From Pseudoneobacillus sp042683745 (GTDB lineage Bacteria > Bacillota > Bacilli > Bacillales > Cytobacillaceae), in assembly GCF_042683745.1 (NCBI RefSeq), contig NZ_JBHUJX010000013.1, forward strand, positions 1 through 64,000: a stretch of DNA of 64,000 nucleotides, in the 5' to 3' direction. Positions 18,072 to 26,563 of the stretch are shown one piece after another; position 1 is the stretch's first letter; every line of letters begins with the position of its first letter. Under the pieces are notes generated by a model that saw nothing but the letters and a program-made list of their open reading frames with translations, searched no databases and had not been told where the DNA came from. Position numbers and translations under genes: made by a program.

Positions 18072-20135
18072 CTACGGGTGCTGCTCCTTCAATTCAAAGT
18101 ATGCCTTAATAATATCTTGTCCAATTAATTTATTAATTGGATGCTCATCCGATTTTACGTATGGTACAACGATTGAAAATGCGACTTCCGGATTATCGAA
18201 TGGTGCATAGCCTACTAATGTTAGGTTAAAGGTTGGCTCATCAACATATAATTTTTTCTTCTCAGAATCATAGTAAAAGGATTCTGCTGTCCCTGTCTTA
18301 CCAGCTAGATTGTAATCAGAATATGGCTTATAGTCAAAGTACGAAGTGGCAGTTCCGCCGTTCTCTTGAAAGACCTGTCTGAATCCTTCTTGAACTCTTT
18401 TGACATACTCATCCTTCATATCTACTCGGTTCAATATCACAGGTTCAAAGGAGTGCTGAATTTTCCCTAAAACACCATCCAAATTAGGTTCCCTTATTTC
18501 TTTAACCAATTGCAGCTTCACACGGTACCCATCGTTGGCAATCGTGGATACATATTGAGCTAGCTGCATTGGAGTATACGTATCATACTGCCCAATGGTA
18601 AAATCTAGTAGGAAACTAGGGTTATTCTGACCAGGTAGTCCTGCTGCTTCATTTGGAAGATCTATTCCAGTACTAATCCCTAAGCCGAACTGATTAAAAT
18701 AATAGCGATAGGTGTCAAAGGCATCGTAATTAAGAGATAATTTCATTAAATGGTAATATTCAGAACCTAAGGAACGAATGGCAGTTTTAAACATATAAGC
18801 ATTGGATGAACGTTTTAAAGCTTCTAAATCATTAATTCGCCCCAACGTACGCCAGGATTTCTTAACTGGAGTACCTGCCAGTTGAATAGGTTCATCCAAT
18901 AAATAAGTGTTAGGCTGGATAACACCCGTTTGGAAGCCTGTTAATATGGTAGCCCCTTTTACAGCGGAACCCATTTCATAGGAGGATGTAAAGGTACCTA
19001 ATGCATAATCGTCCACTTCATATTTACCATTCCTAAACGTTAATTTTTTACCAGACATCGATAGGACTTCCCCTGTTTTAGGATTGGTCATTACTACAAA
19101 AGCTCTATCTAAAAATGGTCCGCCGCCGTTTTGTTTACCTGTTACTAATTGTTTTTCAAGGATTTCTTCTACTTTTTTTTGTAATTCTAGGTCAATGGTC
19201 AGAACTAAATCCTTTCCTCTTTGACCTTCTGAAATCACTTTTGTTTGTTCTATCTTACCTGATTTACCTATTTCATATTGTGTCTTTTCTTTTAGACCAC
19301 TTAATACTTCTTCATATTGGAACTCAATTTGGCTTTTGCCGACTCGATCATTGCGGCTGTAGTCTCTCGATAAATAATAATCTAAAAAATCAGCTGGTAA
19401 GCCTTCTTCATCGGTACTTAAATTGCCTAAAATAGAGCGGAATGTATCACCGTTTGGGTAGATCCTATTCCAGTCTGTAAATACATCTACACCTGGTAGA
19501 TTTTCCAAATTCTCGCTAACACGAGCGATCTCTTCTATTTCCACATTATCATTTTTGACAATCATAGATGTCAATGCATATCCCTTTGCCATTTCTCGGT
19601 AAATAGCCGCAACTTGCTTCTCTTTATTTGATATTAAAGAAAGGTCAAGCATATCAATTCTTTTTAGCTGAAGTTGATAAAGATCACCGCTAGAAAGCTT
19701 CTTATTTGAAAGCTCGGCCTTTGTTAATTTAGACTCCGCCTCACCTGGTCTAGTCAGAATCCAAAAGTCCTTCAAGTCTCTTTCCGTTAGTTTATCTGTT
19801 TTTACTTTAATTAATTTTGACAGATTTTTTGCCACATCTAATATTTCCTCTTGTTCTGTATCTTGTGCCCTAGTATACGAAATCGCATTTTTCCCATCAT
19901 TATCAACAACGATTCTCCCATATCGATCATATATTTTCCCTCTCGGTACAGGTTTACGAACAATATGATTTTCAGTTCTACTTATTTCTTTTCTAAAGTC
20001 TTCGCCTTTACCGATTTGAAGAATACCTAAATTTATGACTAAGGTGCTAAAACCAAAAAAAACGATTAAAAATAATATATTTAAGCGAAAGGGTAACGTT
20101 TTGGTAGTATTTTTCTGTGTTTCCAATTTAATCAC
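18072..20135 (-). CDS. Class B penicillin-binding protein (PBP2/PbpA-PbpH type transpeptidase)
   Basis: 687 residues: a short cytoplasmic tail, one membrane helix (about 18-40), an N-terminal pedestal with the VPRGKIYDRYGRIV motif, and a transpeptidase domain. Active-site boxes are SxxK in MGSAVKGATIL, SxN in RSSNAYMF, and KTG in LAGKTGTAES. This arrangement is that of elongation-specific PBPs such as B. subtilis PbpA/PbpH, which cross-link peptidoglycan together with RodA. The start is GTG at 20135 with a weak site. An FtsW/RodA-like gene is at the other end of the window, but the two are 40 kb apart. Confidence 0.9.
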   Translation of the reverse strand: MIKLETQKNTTKTLPFRLNILFLIVFFGFSTLVINLGILQIGKGEDFRKEISRTENHIVRKPVPRGKIYDRYGRIVVDNDGKNAISYTRAQDTEQEEILDVAKNLSKLIKVKTDKLTERDLKDFWILTRPGEAESKLTKAELSNKKLSSGDLYQLQLKRIDMLDLSLISNKEKQVAAIYREMAKGYALTSMIVKNDNVEIEEIARVSENLENLPGVDVFTDWNRIYPNGDTFRSILGNLSTDEEGLPADFLDYYLSRDYSRNDRVGKSQIEFQYEEVLSGLKEKTQYEIGKSGKIEQTKVISEGQRGKDLVLTIDLELQKKVEEILEKQLVTGKQNGGGPFLDRAFVVMTNPKTGEVLSMSGKKLTFRNGKYEVDDYALGTFTSSYEMGSAVKGATILTGFQTGVIQPNTYLLDEPIQLAGTPVKKSWRTLGRINDLEALKRSSNAYMFKTAIRSLGSEYYHLMKLSLNYDAFDTYRYYFNQFGLGISTGIDLPNEAAGLPGQNNPSFLLDFTIGQYDTYTPMQLAQYVSTIANDGYRVKLQLVKEIREPNLDGVLGKIQHSFEPVILNRVDMKDEYVKRVQEGFRQVFQENGGTATSYFDYKPYSDYNLAGKTGTAESFYYDSEKKKLYVDEPTFNLTLVGYAPFDNPEVAFSIVVPYVKSDEHPINKLIGQDIIKAYFELKEQHP

Positions 20136-20288
20136 CTAGCAATGCGTATTTAATGTTTATGTTAATATTTTTCTAGTAATTCTAACACCAATTCTATATC
20201 CACCAATATCAATTCATTTTTGTACAATGTCAATTATATATAAGCTACGAATAAATTACTTTTGGTAAATTAACCCACAATTTTTCTT

Positions 20289-20370
20289 CCTGCTCCGTTT
20301 GTTATACAAAAAAAGGAGGTTGCCGCTACAACCTCATTTGTTCCACTAACACACCCGTTAGCTTAATAAG
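20289..20370 (-). repeat. Dispersed intergenic repeat, short subtype
   Basis: TCCTGCTCCGTTTGTTATAC, hairpin AAAGGAGGTTGCCGCTACAACCTCATTT, then ACACACCCGTTAGCTTAATAAG. The stem is GAGGTTG / CAACCTC. It ends nine bases before the GNAT stop codon at 20379. Confidence 0.75.
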
Positions 20371-20378
20371 AAAAAATC

Positions 20379-21242
20379 TTATTCGAATACAACCATTTCT
20401 CCGATATCTATAAAACCAAATCGTTTATAGATATTTTTTCCATCATCTGAAGCCTGTAATACAACTGGCTTTTCTTTATCCTTTGTTTGGTTTAGAAGGT
20501 AATGAAACATTTCACTACCATATCCTTTACCTCTATATGTTGCTTTTGTCATCACATCATATATACCATAACTATCTTTACTTTCGATTAATAAGCCAGT
20601 AGATACAGGCACTTCATCTATGCAGCCAATAAACATTTTTACTGCTGAACTTAATTGTTCATATGAAAATTGATTAAAGTAACTTTCTAACGCTAATTTT
20701 TCTTGTGTACCTTCAAATAGACTAAGAAAAACCTCCTCATACTTCAGGAGTTCTTCATTACTTCTCACTTGAGTAATCATCATCTGTTGAGAATATTGAC
20801 CAACATTCAATGTAATATCAAGTTTCATCATAACATTACGTTCTGCTTCCACTAAATCATATTCTTGCATAAGCTTTTTCCAGTCATTACTGACATATTG
20901 AGCGTCCATCCAAACACAAAAGGGATGCTTTTTAACCGTTAGATTAGTCATTTCTTGTCTAATCTTCACAGCATTTTTGATAATTGGAGATTTCGATAGC
21001 AATACATTAAATGTACCAGTAGGGATTCCCGTATTCGCTATGACGAAATCTTCTTCACTTGCAAGTTCTCCACTAACTGCATTAGTAAATACTTTTAATT
21101 TTTCTTCAAAATTATTTATAACTACGATTAAAACAGAAATAATATTAACTAAACAGGCACTACTTGGAGCTCCAGTATAAGCTCTAGCCCAAGCATTGTT
21201 CAGGGCACCGACAGGATTTTTCCGAAGTTCTTTTGCCTTCAA
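20379..21242 (-). CDS. Two-domain GNAT acetyltransferase fused to a foreign N-terminus
   Basis: From about residue 42 (NNFEEKLKVFTNAVSG) this is a familiar Bacillus GNAT of about 245 residues, with an N-terminal domain and a C-terminal acetyltransferase carrying the MTKATYRGKGYGSEMFHYLL loop and ASDDGKNIYKRFGF motif. The first 41 residues (KAKELRKNPVGALNNAWARAYTG and a hydrophobic stretch) look like a different small protein of the DUF6366 kind. The GNAT's own start is not visible, so translation would have to use TTG at 21242 or a weak internal start. The chimera suggests a deletion joined two genes. Confidence 0.7.
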   Translation of the reverse strand: MKAKELRKNPVGALNNAWARAYTGAPSSACLVNIISVLIVVINNFEEKLKVFTNAVSGELASEEDFVIANTGIPTGTFNVLLSKSPIIKNAVKIRQEMTNLTVKKHPFCVWMDAQYVSNDWKKLMQEYDLVEAERNVMMKLDITLNVGQYSQQMMITQVRSNEELLKYEEVFLSLFEGTQEKLALESYFNQFSYEQLSSAVKMFIGCIDEVPVSTGLLIESKDSYGIYDVMTKATYRGKGYGSEMFHYLLNQTKDKEKPVVLQASDDGKNIYKRFGFIDIGEMVVFE

Positions 21243-21266
21243 TCATTCTCTTTCTTCCTCAGACAT
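21120..21266 (-). pseudogene. DUF6366-like small protein, nonsense codon and 3' fusion
   Basis: ATG at 21266 gives MSEEERE, then TGA at 21243-21245, then LKAKELRKNPVGALNNAWARAYTGAP in the same frame, followed by a hydrophobic run. DUF6366 proteins have this charged start, a KNPxGxLN motif and a C-terminal membrane helix. The TGA is one base from CGA (Arg), which would fit. The 3' end runs into the GNAT at 20379. Confidence 0.5.
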
Positions 21267-21344
21267 AATCCCCATCCACCTTTGATAATCTCATTAAAAT
21301 TTATTACGATTTAATGGGAATAAAGTTTCTATCCTTATTTGAAT

Positions 21345-21470
21345 TAACCCTCTTCCTTAAATACATTTACACACGGAAAAAAGTCCAAATACACTCAGTT
21401 TTGTATAAACCTTGCATAATTTGGACTTCTACAAATGAATTGTAATAGAACAATTGCACTCTTTAGTTTA
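21345..21470 (-). repeat. Dispersed intergenic repeat, diverged long subtype
   Basis: AAAAAAGTCCAAATACACTCAG / CTTGCATAATTTGGACTT stem, left CCCTCTTCCTTAAATAC, right AATTGCACTCTTTAGTTTAAC. It lies between two divergent-free minus-strand GNAT genes. Confidence 0.6.
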
Positions 21471-21533
21471 ACATGAAAGACCTCCCCCCTATTGAAAACG
21501 AAAACAACCAAATTAATTATTAAATTCTTTAAT

Positions 21534-22022
21534 TCATTCTATTTCCAATACCATTCTAACCATTTTCAAACTGTTATTCCCAATAAATTCCTCAAACTCT
21601 TTTATTTTTTTAAATCCTTTGGCTACATAATAATTTTTTCCGATTTCATTTTTATGTTCAACATTTATAAATATTCTTTTAGGTGTTACCAATCGATTGA
21701 GACCTTCTCTTAACAACTCTGTTCCTAATCCTTTTCCATGCCATTCAGGATAAATATAAATAGCACCTAATTCAGCATCTTTGTTTACATTTATAAAATA
21801 AAAATTGGCAAACCCAATGATTTTACCGTTTAATTCTCCTACTAATAAAATAGAATTTCTTATTCGTTGCTCCATAGATTTAATTGAATATGCAAAATTT
21901 AGAAATTGTTCTTGTATTTCATAAGGTATTATCCCTTCATATGTGTAATTCCAAGTAATCATAGCCACATTTTGTATTTCACTAATATCTTCAATTTTCG
22001 CATCTCTTATAAAATAATTCAT
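21534..22022 (-). CDS. GNAT family N-acetyltransferase
   Basis: 162 residues with the single-domain layout. IRDAKIEDISEIQNVAMITWNYTYEGIIP at the N-terminus is typical of the PhnO/YkwB-like group, the acetyl-CoA loop is IYPEWHGKGLGTELLREGL, and the C-terminal VEHKNEIGKNYYVAKGFKKI motif is complete. ATG at 22022 precedes a GGGGGAG-type site. Substrate unknown. It starts the minus-strand side of a divergent intergenic region of 626 bases. Confidence 0.88.
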   Translation of the reverse strand: MNYFIRDAKIEDISEIQNVAMITWNYTYEGIIPYEIQEQFLNFAYSIKSMEQRIRNSILLVGELNGKIIGFANFYFINVNKDAELGAIYIYPEWHGKGLGTELLREGLNRLVTPKRIFINVEHKNEIGKNYYVAKGFKKIKEFEEFIGNNSLKMVRMVLEIE

Positions 22023-22187
22023 GTCATTTACTCCCCCTTTTCACAAAAATAAATCGACCATTCAGTTTATAATATATTAATTTTCCTTCTTTCCTTTTGT
22101 CAACATTTAAAAATTATTATTGATAAACAATAAGGAAAAAATGGAACTTTTATATATATTTCAACCAAATATTTTTACTTTTCCTTC

Positions 22188-22480
22188 TTGAACTATCCTG
22201 CACAGTTAGTTGATCAACGAAAAAGAGAGCTGCCTGCCGGAATTCCATCTTCAACCCATGACCCATTACTTTATGTCCATTTATTCACAATTTTATTTTC
22301 TATGATTATTTTTTTAAAAGAGCAGTATATCATTTCACGATATACTGCTTTATACATTCAGTTAGTCTAATAGGTGTAGATTCATTGCATGTTCATAACA
22401 TAAGCACCCTATTTGTTATCTGAAAAAATGCGTTCTTTTTGAAATTTTCCACAATCGTTCATCAATTAACCTCCCCTGTT
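22188..22480 (+). repeat. Duplicated segment, copy B (small gene deleted)
   Basis: Matches 12041-12185 joined to 12376-12540. The 46-residue gene found in copy A is cleanly missing, but its terminator hairpin is retained. The segment sits between divergent GNAT genes and is not downstream of either. Confidence 0.85.
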
Positions 22481-22540
22481 ACTTCAATAAGAAAGAAGCA
22501 TTACCGTTGTTCGAGTAATGCATTCTGTTAGTTCAAGTAA
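22468..22540 (+). repeat. Dispersed intergenic repeat, short subtype
   Basis: ACCTCCCCTGTTACTTCAATAAG at the left and GCATTCTGTTAGTTCAAGTAA at the right, hairpin GCATTACCGTTGTTCGAGTAATGC. The element has the same orientation as the others although the next gene (22649) is on the plus strand, so it is not acting here as a terminator of an adjacent gene. Confidence 0.7.
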
Positions 22541-22648
22541 AAAAAATAATAATTTTATTAATTGACTAAATTACCCTAATGTTATAATTTGTAATTAGAT
22601 ATACATTAAATTAGTTGATCATCTAATTAGATATTAAAGGAGAATATC

Positions 22649-23212
22649 ATGGATAAGACTATTAAATTACTAATCGGTGAAAAAGTATTTTTAAGACCTT
22701 TGGAGTATGAGGACGTTGATTTCTTATTTGCGTTATTTAACAACCCAACAGTACGCTATTTTACAGGTACTGTAGAAATAATCGTTCGAAAACGAATTGA
22801 AGATTTCATTGAAAAATCAGCAAACATTCATTCCAGAGTGGATTTAATCATTTGCGACCAAGAAACTAATAAACCGATTGGAGATGTCAATTTAGTTTCT
22901 ATTGACCGAAATAATCGAAGTGCTGAAGTAGGTATAAAAATAGGCGAAGAACAATACTTAGGAAAAGGTTATGGAACAGAAGCTATGAAACTATTGTTAG
23001 ATTATTGCTTTTGTACATTAAATCTCCATCGGATATTCTTAACGGTTTATGACTATAATCCTAGAGCCATAAAATCTTACGAAAAAATTGGATTTAAACA
23101 AGAGGGTATTAAAAGAGATGGTTTATTTTTCAATAAGCAATATCATGACGTGATTGTTATGAGTATTCTTAGTCATGAATATAAAAAATCGGCTATTCTA
23201 TTGTTTGAATAA
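22649..23212 (+). CDS. RimL-type GNAT N-acetyltransferase
   Basis: 187 residues, ATG at 22649 after AAAGGAG. The N-terminus GEKVFLRPLEYEDVDFLFALFNNPTV, the acetyl-CoA loop IGEEQYLGKGYGTEAMKLLLDY and the VYDYNPRAIKSYEKIGFKQEG motif are all those of the RimL/SpeG-like group, which acetylates amines of proteins, polyamines or drugs. All motifs are intact. A hairpin terminator follows about 40 bases after the stop. It is the first plus-strand gene after a long minus-strand run. Confidence 0.9.
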   Translation: MDKTIKLLIGEKVFLRPLEYEDVDFLFALFNNPTVRYFTGTVEIIVRKRIEDFIEKSANIHSRVDLIICDQETNKPIGDVNLVSIDRNNRSAEVGIKIGEEQYLGKGYGTEAMKLLLDYCFCTLNLHRIFLTVYDYNPRAIKSYEKIGFKQEGIKRDGLFFNKQYHDVIVMSILSHEYKKSAILLFE

Positions 23213-23251
23213 ATTGACAATTAAACATTAAAATTTAACATAGCTAATACT

Positions 23252-23297
23252 AAAAGGGTTGACTATAGATATTATCATTAGTTAGCCCCTTTATTTT
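23252..23297 (+). terminator. Terminator after the RimL-type gene
   Basis: AAAGGGTTGACTA pairs imperfectly with TAGTTAGCCCCTTT, followed by ATTTTTC. Suits the plus-strand GNAT. Confidence 0.65.
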
Positions 23298-23436
23298 TCT
23301 AACCTCCATGTTACTTTAAGTACAAAACTTCACAATCTTTTCTAAGACCTATCATCGTACACATCCAATTTTCTATAAAGTGTTTTTCAATTAAATTGCT
23401 CTTTAACATAAATAAAGAGCACAATTCTTGCTGCAG

Positions 23437-23460
23437 AATTGCGCCGGATTGCTGAATAAG
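23437..23460 (-). repeat. GCGCCGGATTGCTGAATAAG repeat (second family)
   Basis: One of about nine short copies of a sequence of the form CGCCAGATTGTTGAA in the window, usually just after the stop of a minus-strand gene. A TTGCTCTTTA / TAAAGAGCA hairpin precedes it at about 23396-23424. Confidence 0.6.
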
Positions 23461-23468
23461 GATTGTGT

Positions 23469-23882
23469 TTATTTTTCAGGTTCTATTTTCATCATAGCAC
23501 CAAAATATTGTGAAGCAGTCGTAAATGTGATAAATGCACAAAATTCACTTATCTCCGCTTCAGTGAAATATTCTCTCAAAATATCAAAAGTTGAATCAGC
23601 TATATCACCCTTTTGTTTTAAAAAAACTTCTGCAAATCCTACTGCAATAGATGTTTTTTCATTAAACTTATCTGGATCTGGTCTTCCTTTGGCCTTACAA
23701 TACTCACATCCGTTACCGTGAGCTAATGTTCTCCTCACCTGTTCCTTTAATTCAGATGATAATAATCCGCTATTTCCTAACACAGCCCCTAACTGATTCC
23801 ATCCTTCCATTACATCATTATTATGCCCCAATAGTCGTTGAAAAGGTGTTTCTCCTAACATAGATTCCACAATTCTTGCCAT
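23469..23882 (-). CDS. Carboxymuconolactone decarboxylase / AhpD-like protein
   Basis: 137 residues, all-alpha CMD-family protein. The redox motif CEYCKAKG (about residues 59-66) has the CxxC of alkylhydroperoxidase-D-like members, although the His of the AhpD motif (usually CxxCxxxH) is not seen in the expected place. LGHNNDVMEGWNQLG and LKEQVRRTLAHGNGCEYC agree with the family. It may act in peroxide or thiol redox chemistry. It is divergent from the Lrp-type regulator at 24015, with 132 bases between starts, so the regulator may control it. Confidence 0.8.
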   Translation of the reverse strand: MARIVESMLGETPFQRLLGHNNDVMEGWNQLGAVLGNSGLLSSELKEQVRRTLAHGNGCEYCKAKGRPDPDKFNEKTSIAVGFAEVFLKQKGDIADSTFDILREYFTEAEISEFCAFITFTTASQYFGAMMKIEPEK

Positions 23883-24014
23883 ATAAGTTCCTCCTTGTTA
23901 TATTTATTAACGAATAAATTATATAAAATAAAATAGCTAAAACACATTAAATTGGAAACGATTATCAGATAAACTCTTTTTAAAATTAACATAATAGGAG
24001 GATATACTTTAAAA

Positions 24015-24458
24015 ATGAAAATAGATGATATTGATAAATTAATTTTAGATGAACTACATAATAACAGCCGTTTATCAATGAGCGAGCTTGGGAGAAGAAT
24101 AAATCTGTCCTCTCCATCGGTTACGGAAAGGGTAAGACAAATGGAATCATTTGGAGTTATAAAGAAGTATACTTTAGAAGTTGATTATGAAAAATTAGGT
24201 TTACCAATCCAATGCATAATTGAAGTAACTGTAAAAAATGGTGACTATAAATCTTTTAAAAATTACATTGAAAAACTACCAAACATAGAATTCTGTTACA
24301 GAATCGCAGGAAGTGCGTGCTATATGCTTAAATTGCAGTTTGATACATTCGCAAAAGCAGAAAGATTCATTGATGAATTAAATCCAATCGCAAACACTGT
24401 AACACATTTTATTTTTTCACAAATTCCGACGAAATTAAAAAATAATTTGATTGAATAG
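24015..24458 (+). CDS. Lrp/AsnC family transcriptional regulator
   Basis: 147 residues: an AsnC-type helix-turn-helix (IDDIDKLILDELHNNSRLSMSELGRRINLSSPSVTERVRQME, residues 3-45), then the RAM ligand-binding domain (LPIQCIIEVTVKNGDYKSF ... CYRIAGSACYMLKLQFDTFAKAERFIDEL). Such proteins sense amino acids or related compounds and usually regulate a neighbouring divergent gene, here the AhpD-like gene. The AGGAGG site lies 9-14 bases before ATG. Confidence 0.92.
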   Translation: MKIDDIDKLILDELHNNSRLSMSELGRRINLSSPSVTERVRQMESFGVIKKYTLEVDYEKLGLPIQCIIEVTVKNGDYKSFKNYIEKLPNIEFCYRIAGSACYMLKLQFDTFAKAERFIDELNPIANTVTHFIFSQIPTKLKNNLIE

Positions 24459-24928
24459 TTATTAGTTAAAGTCATTACTCTTTTTTCACCTTACAGGTAG
24501 TAGAAATAATAACCTAGCATTAATAATGATCGAAATTTATGAACAAATCCTGCTTTTTCCACAAAAAATGGCCCTTTAACGGAACAACTTATTTTTTTAT
24601 ATAGTTCCTTTAAACTACCTAAAAAACCCTTTTAAAAATATATTCAAGGGGTAAAACGGTGCAATTTCTTTCAGAACGGTATTTTTTTATTTTTATTTGG
24701 TTAATTAGCATTGTCTTACGATTAATTTCTATTTTTGGGTTATTTGGGTTATAAGGCTTCTGTTTGCCGTCTATTTTTCAATATATTAACAAGTAAAGTT
24801 GGTTAGTTTAGAACACTTTCTTTCCATTTAGACGCTTTTTGAAATAACTTATTAAAGTCAAACTAACTATGAAACTTATCATATTGGTAATCGACAAATA
24901 ATCGAAACGATTATAAGGGGAGATTTTC
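24459..24928. other. Intergenic stretch, nothing recognised
   Basis: 470 A/T-rich bases. A degenerate CCTGCTTTTTCCAC ... GGCCCTTTAACGGAAC pair near 24550-24590 may be a worn copy of the dispersed repeat. No gene is supported. Confidence 0.4.
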
Positions 24929-25480
24929 ATGAGAAAGTTATTTTCATTTTCAGTAATTATTTTACTTTTTTTAGTGGGTTGCCAAAACACTAAAAACGGA
25001 ATCCTGGATACATCAAAGTTAAGTAAAGTCGAAATGCAAGATGTAGCAGAAGAACAAGAAAATCATATTCCCAGTTCCTATAAAGCACCGTCTGTTAAGG
25101 TTGGACTAGAAGCAATACCTTTTAAAATGACATTACCTAAGAATTTACCTTTTGATGCAAAACCTTTTCAACCGCCTACCATTACGACTAACTTTCAAGA
25201 CAATAAAAAAGTAAGGATTGAATTCAGTACCAATTCAAAAAATAAAAAGGATAAGATTATTCTGGGAATATCCGCTTTTAATGGTGAATTTTTGGAAATG
25301 GGTGATGATGAAGCTGATAAAATTAGCTTAAATAACGAGATTCAAGGATATTACAACCAAAACTTGTTAAAATTCTACAGCAATGGTATTTCATATTTAA
25401 TTCACTACAAGAATGATACTATTCCAAAAAATCAACATAAAAAAGATATGATTAAACTAGCTAATCAAATCCTTGAATGA
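24929..25480 (+). CDS. Lipoprotein, unknown function
   Basis: 183 residues. ATG at 24929 after AGGGGAG. The signal sequence MRKLFSFSVIILLFLVGCQN ends in a clear lipobox (LVGC), so the protein should be anchored to the outer face of the membrane by diacylglyceryl-Cys19. The mature part has a Pro-rich section (PKNLPFDAKPFQPPTITTNF) and a beta-rich C-terminus with HYKNDTIPKNQHKKD. It resembles the many uncharacterised Bacillus lipoproteins with a DUF4367-like fold, but I do not claim that family. Single gene. Confidence 0.75.
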   Translation: MRKLFSFSVIILLFLVGCQNTKNGILDTSKLSKVEMQDVAEEQENHIPSSYKAPSVKVGLEAIPFKMTLPKNLPFDAKPFQPPTITTNFQDNKKVRIEFSTNSKNKKDKIILGISAFNGEFLEMGDDEADKISLNNEIQGYYNQNLLKFYSNGISYLIHYKNDTIPKNQHKKDMIKLANQILE

Positions 25481-25604
25481 CGTTTAGCTATATTTAGACA
25501 ATGAAGCTATTCGCTTAAGTTATAAAAGTCGGTATCATCCTCTTTTTTAAATTTTCAGTACGGGTTACTTTAGCTTAACGTATTACTTAAATCATTTTGA
25601 AAGT

Positions 25605-25695
25605 AATATTAATCCAAGCAAGGTATTTAACTCACAGACAACTAGCAAAGTCCTAACCTTGATACTTTGCTCGCTTCTGTGAATCGAATTTTTAA
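25605..25695 (+). repeat. Structured repeat in the leader of a small gene, copy 1
   Basis: Shares AATATTAATCC-AGCAAGGTATTT, CAACTAGC-AAGTCCTAA, TTGATAC-TT-CTC and GAAT-GAATTTTT with 57310-57391. Here CACAGA / TCTGTG and AGCAAAGT / ACTTTGCT make a nested hairpin ending in AATTTTT. Both copies precede short plus-strand genes. Confidence 0.6.
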
Positions 25696-25737
25696 AAAAT
25701 GGAATAATAACCATATAAATTTTATGGAGGTTTATTG

Positions 25738-25863
25738 ATGGAAAATAAATTTGCTGTACTGATTTTCTTTTCTTTATTAAGTTTGATTGCAACTACTATA
25801 TTTAGTTCAGTAATAATTTCTCAGAATAAAGCATTACAGCAAAACTTAAAAAGTTATTCTTAA
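25738..25863 (+). CDS. Small membrane peptide, 41 residues
   Basis: ATG at 25738 follows TATGGAGG by eight bases. The product MENKFAVLIFFSLLSLIATT and onward is a single hydrophobic helix (about 5-29) with a polar tail ending QQNLKSYS. A GCCAGG / CCTGGC terminator follows five bases after the stop, so this is a complete small transcription unit. Function unknown; single-helix peptides of this kind can be membrane-protein regulators or toxins. Confidence 0.65.
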   Translation: MENKFAVLIFFSLLSLIATTIFSSVIISQNKALQQNLKSYS

Positions 25864-25867
25864 TTTA

Positions 25868-25897
25868 GCCAGGCAGATGTTTCCTGGCCTTTTTTTA
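25868..25897 (+). terminator. Rho-independent terminator
   Basis: GCCAGG, nine-base loop, CCTGGC, then CTTTTTTT. Terminates the 41-residue peptide gene. Confidence 0.88.
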
Positions 25898-25899
25898 AT

Positions 25900-26416
25900 T
25901 CTTACTTACTATTTTGTGTATTAAGCCTTTTTAAATACCAATTCATGATTTCTTCCGTATTTCTTATGATAGCTTTAGGCACCTTTAGGACCTATCTATG
26001 TCCTGGACATTTTTCTTTGTGGCAGCTTCCTCTGGACTCATTTTTTTAACCTTTCACGAAAAGTGTGATAATTTATTCCGCTGTCAATATCTATCTTTAG
26101 CCAATCTTTCAGGATGACACGGTTACTATCCGATTCCCTCTCAGCAGCTAGTTTTCTGTTCTGCAAAGGCTTAGTGGCTGCCTCTTCCTCAGACATTCCA
26201 TAAATATTTATCCGACTCAAGAATATCTGGTATTTAATTCCGTTTTCTGCTGCAATTGCCTTGCTTTGCGATCGGTTTTCTTTTTAACGGAGAGGAAATT
26301 GCTATTGCTTTCTTCCAGTCAAGAAGTCTGATCCGTCTTTCTAAATTGTGTGGGTCCACTCCATACATTTCTAACTTCTGCATATTCAATGGGTGTGATG
26401 TAAAAGTTATGACTCA
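25900..26416 (-). pseudogene. Decayed phage/plasmid-type HTH repeat protein
   Basis: Minus-strand fragments in shifting frames: MSHNFYITPIEYAEV near 26416, GMSEEEAATKPLQNRK and WLKIDIDSGINYHTFRERLKK near 26040-26220, and again MSPEEAATK- and YHKKYGRNHELVFKK-type pieces towards 25930. The repeated pattern (GINYHTFRERL, SEEEAATKPL) matches Bacillus phage-type proteins built of repeated helix-turn-helix units. Several stops and shifts make it non-functional. Confidence 0.45.
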
Positions 26417-26563
26417 TATTAATCTCACCGCCTAGTAAACTTAATCAATCTTATGATTCATTAGGTCTTGTTCTGCGAATTTATTTTTTACATCTCCATT
26501 TACAAATTAGGCAATAATTTATCTAAATATATTAGACAATGGAAAGGATGATGATTTCTTTTT

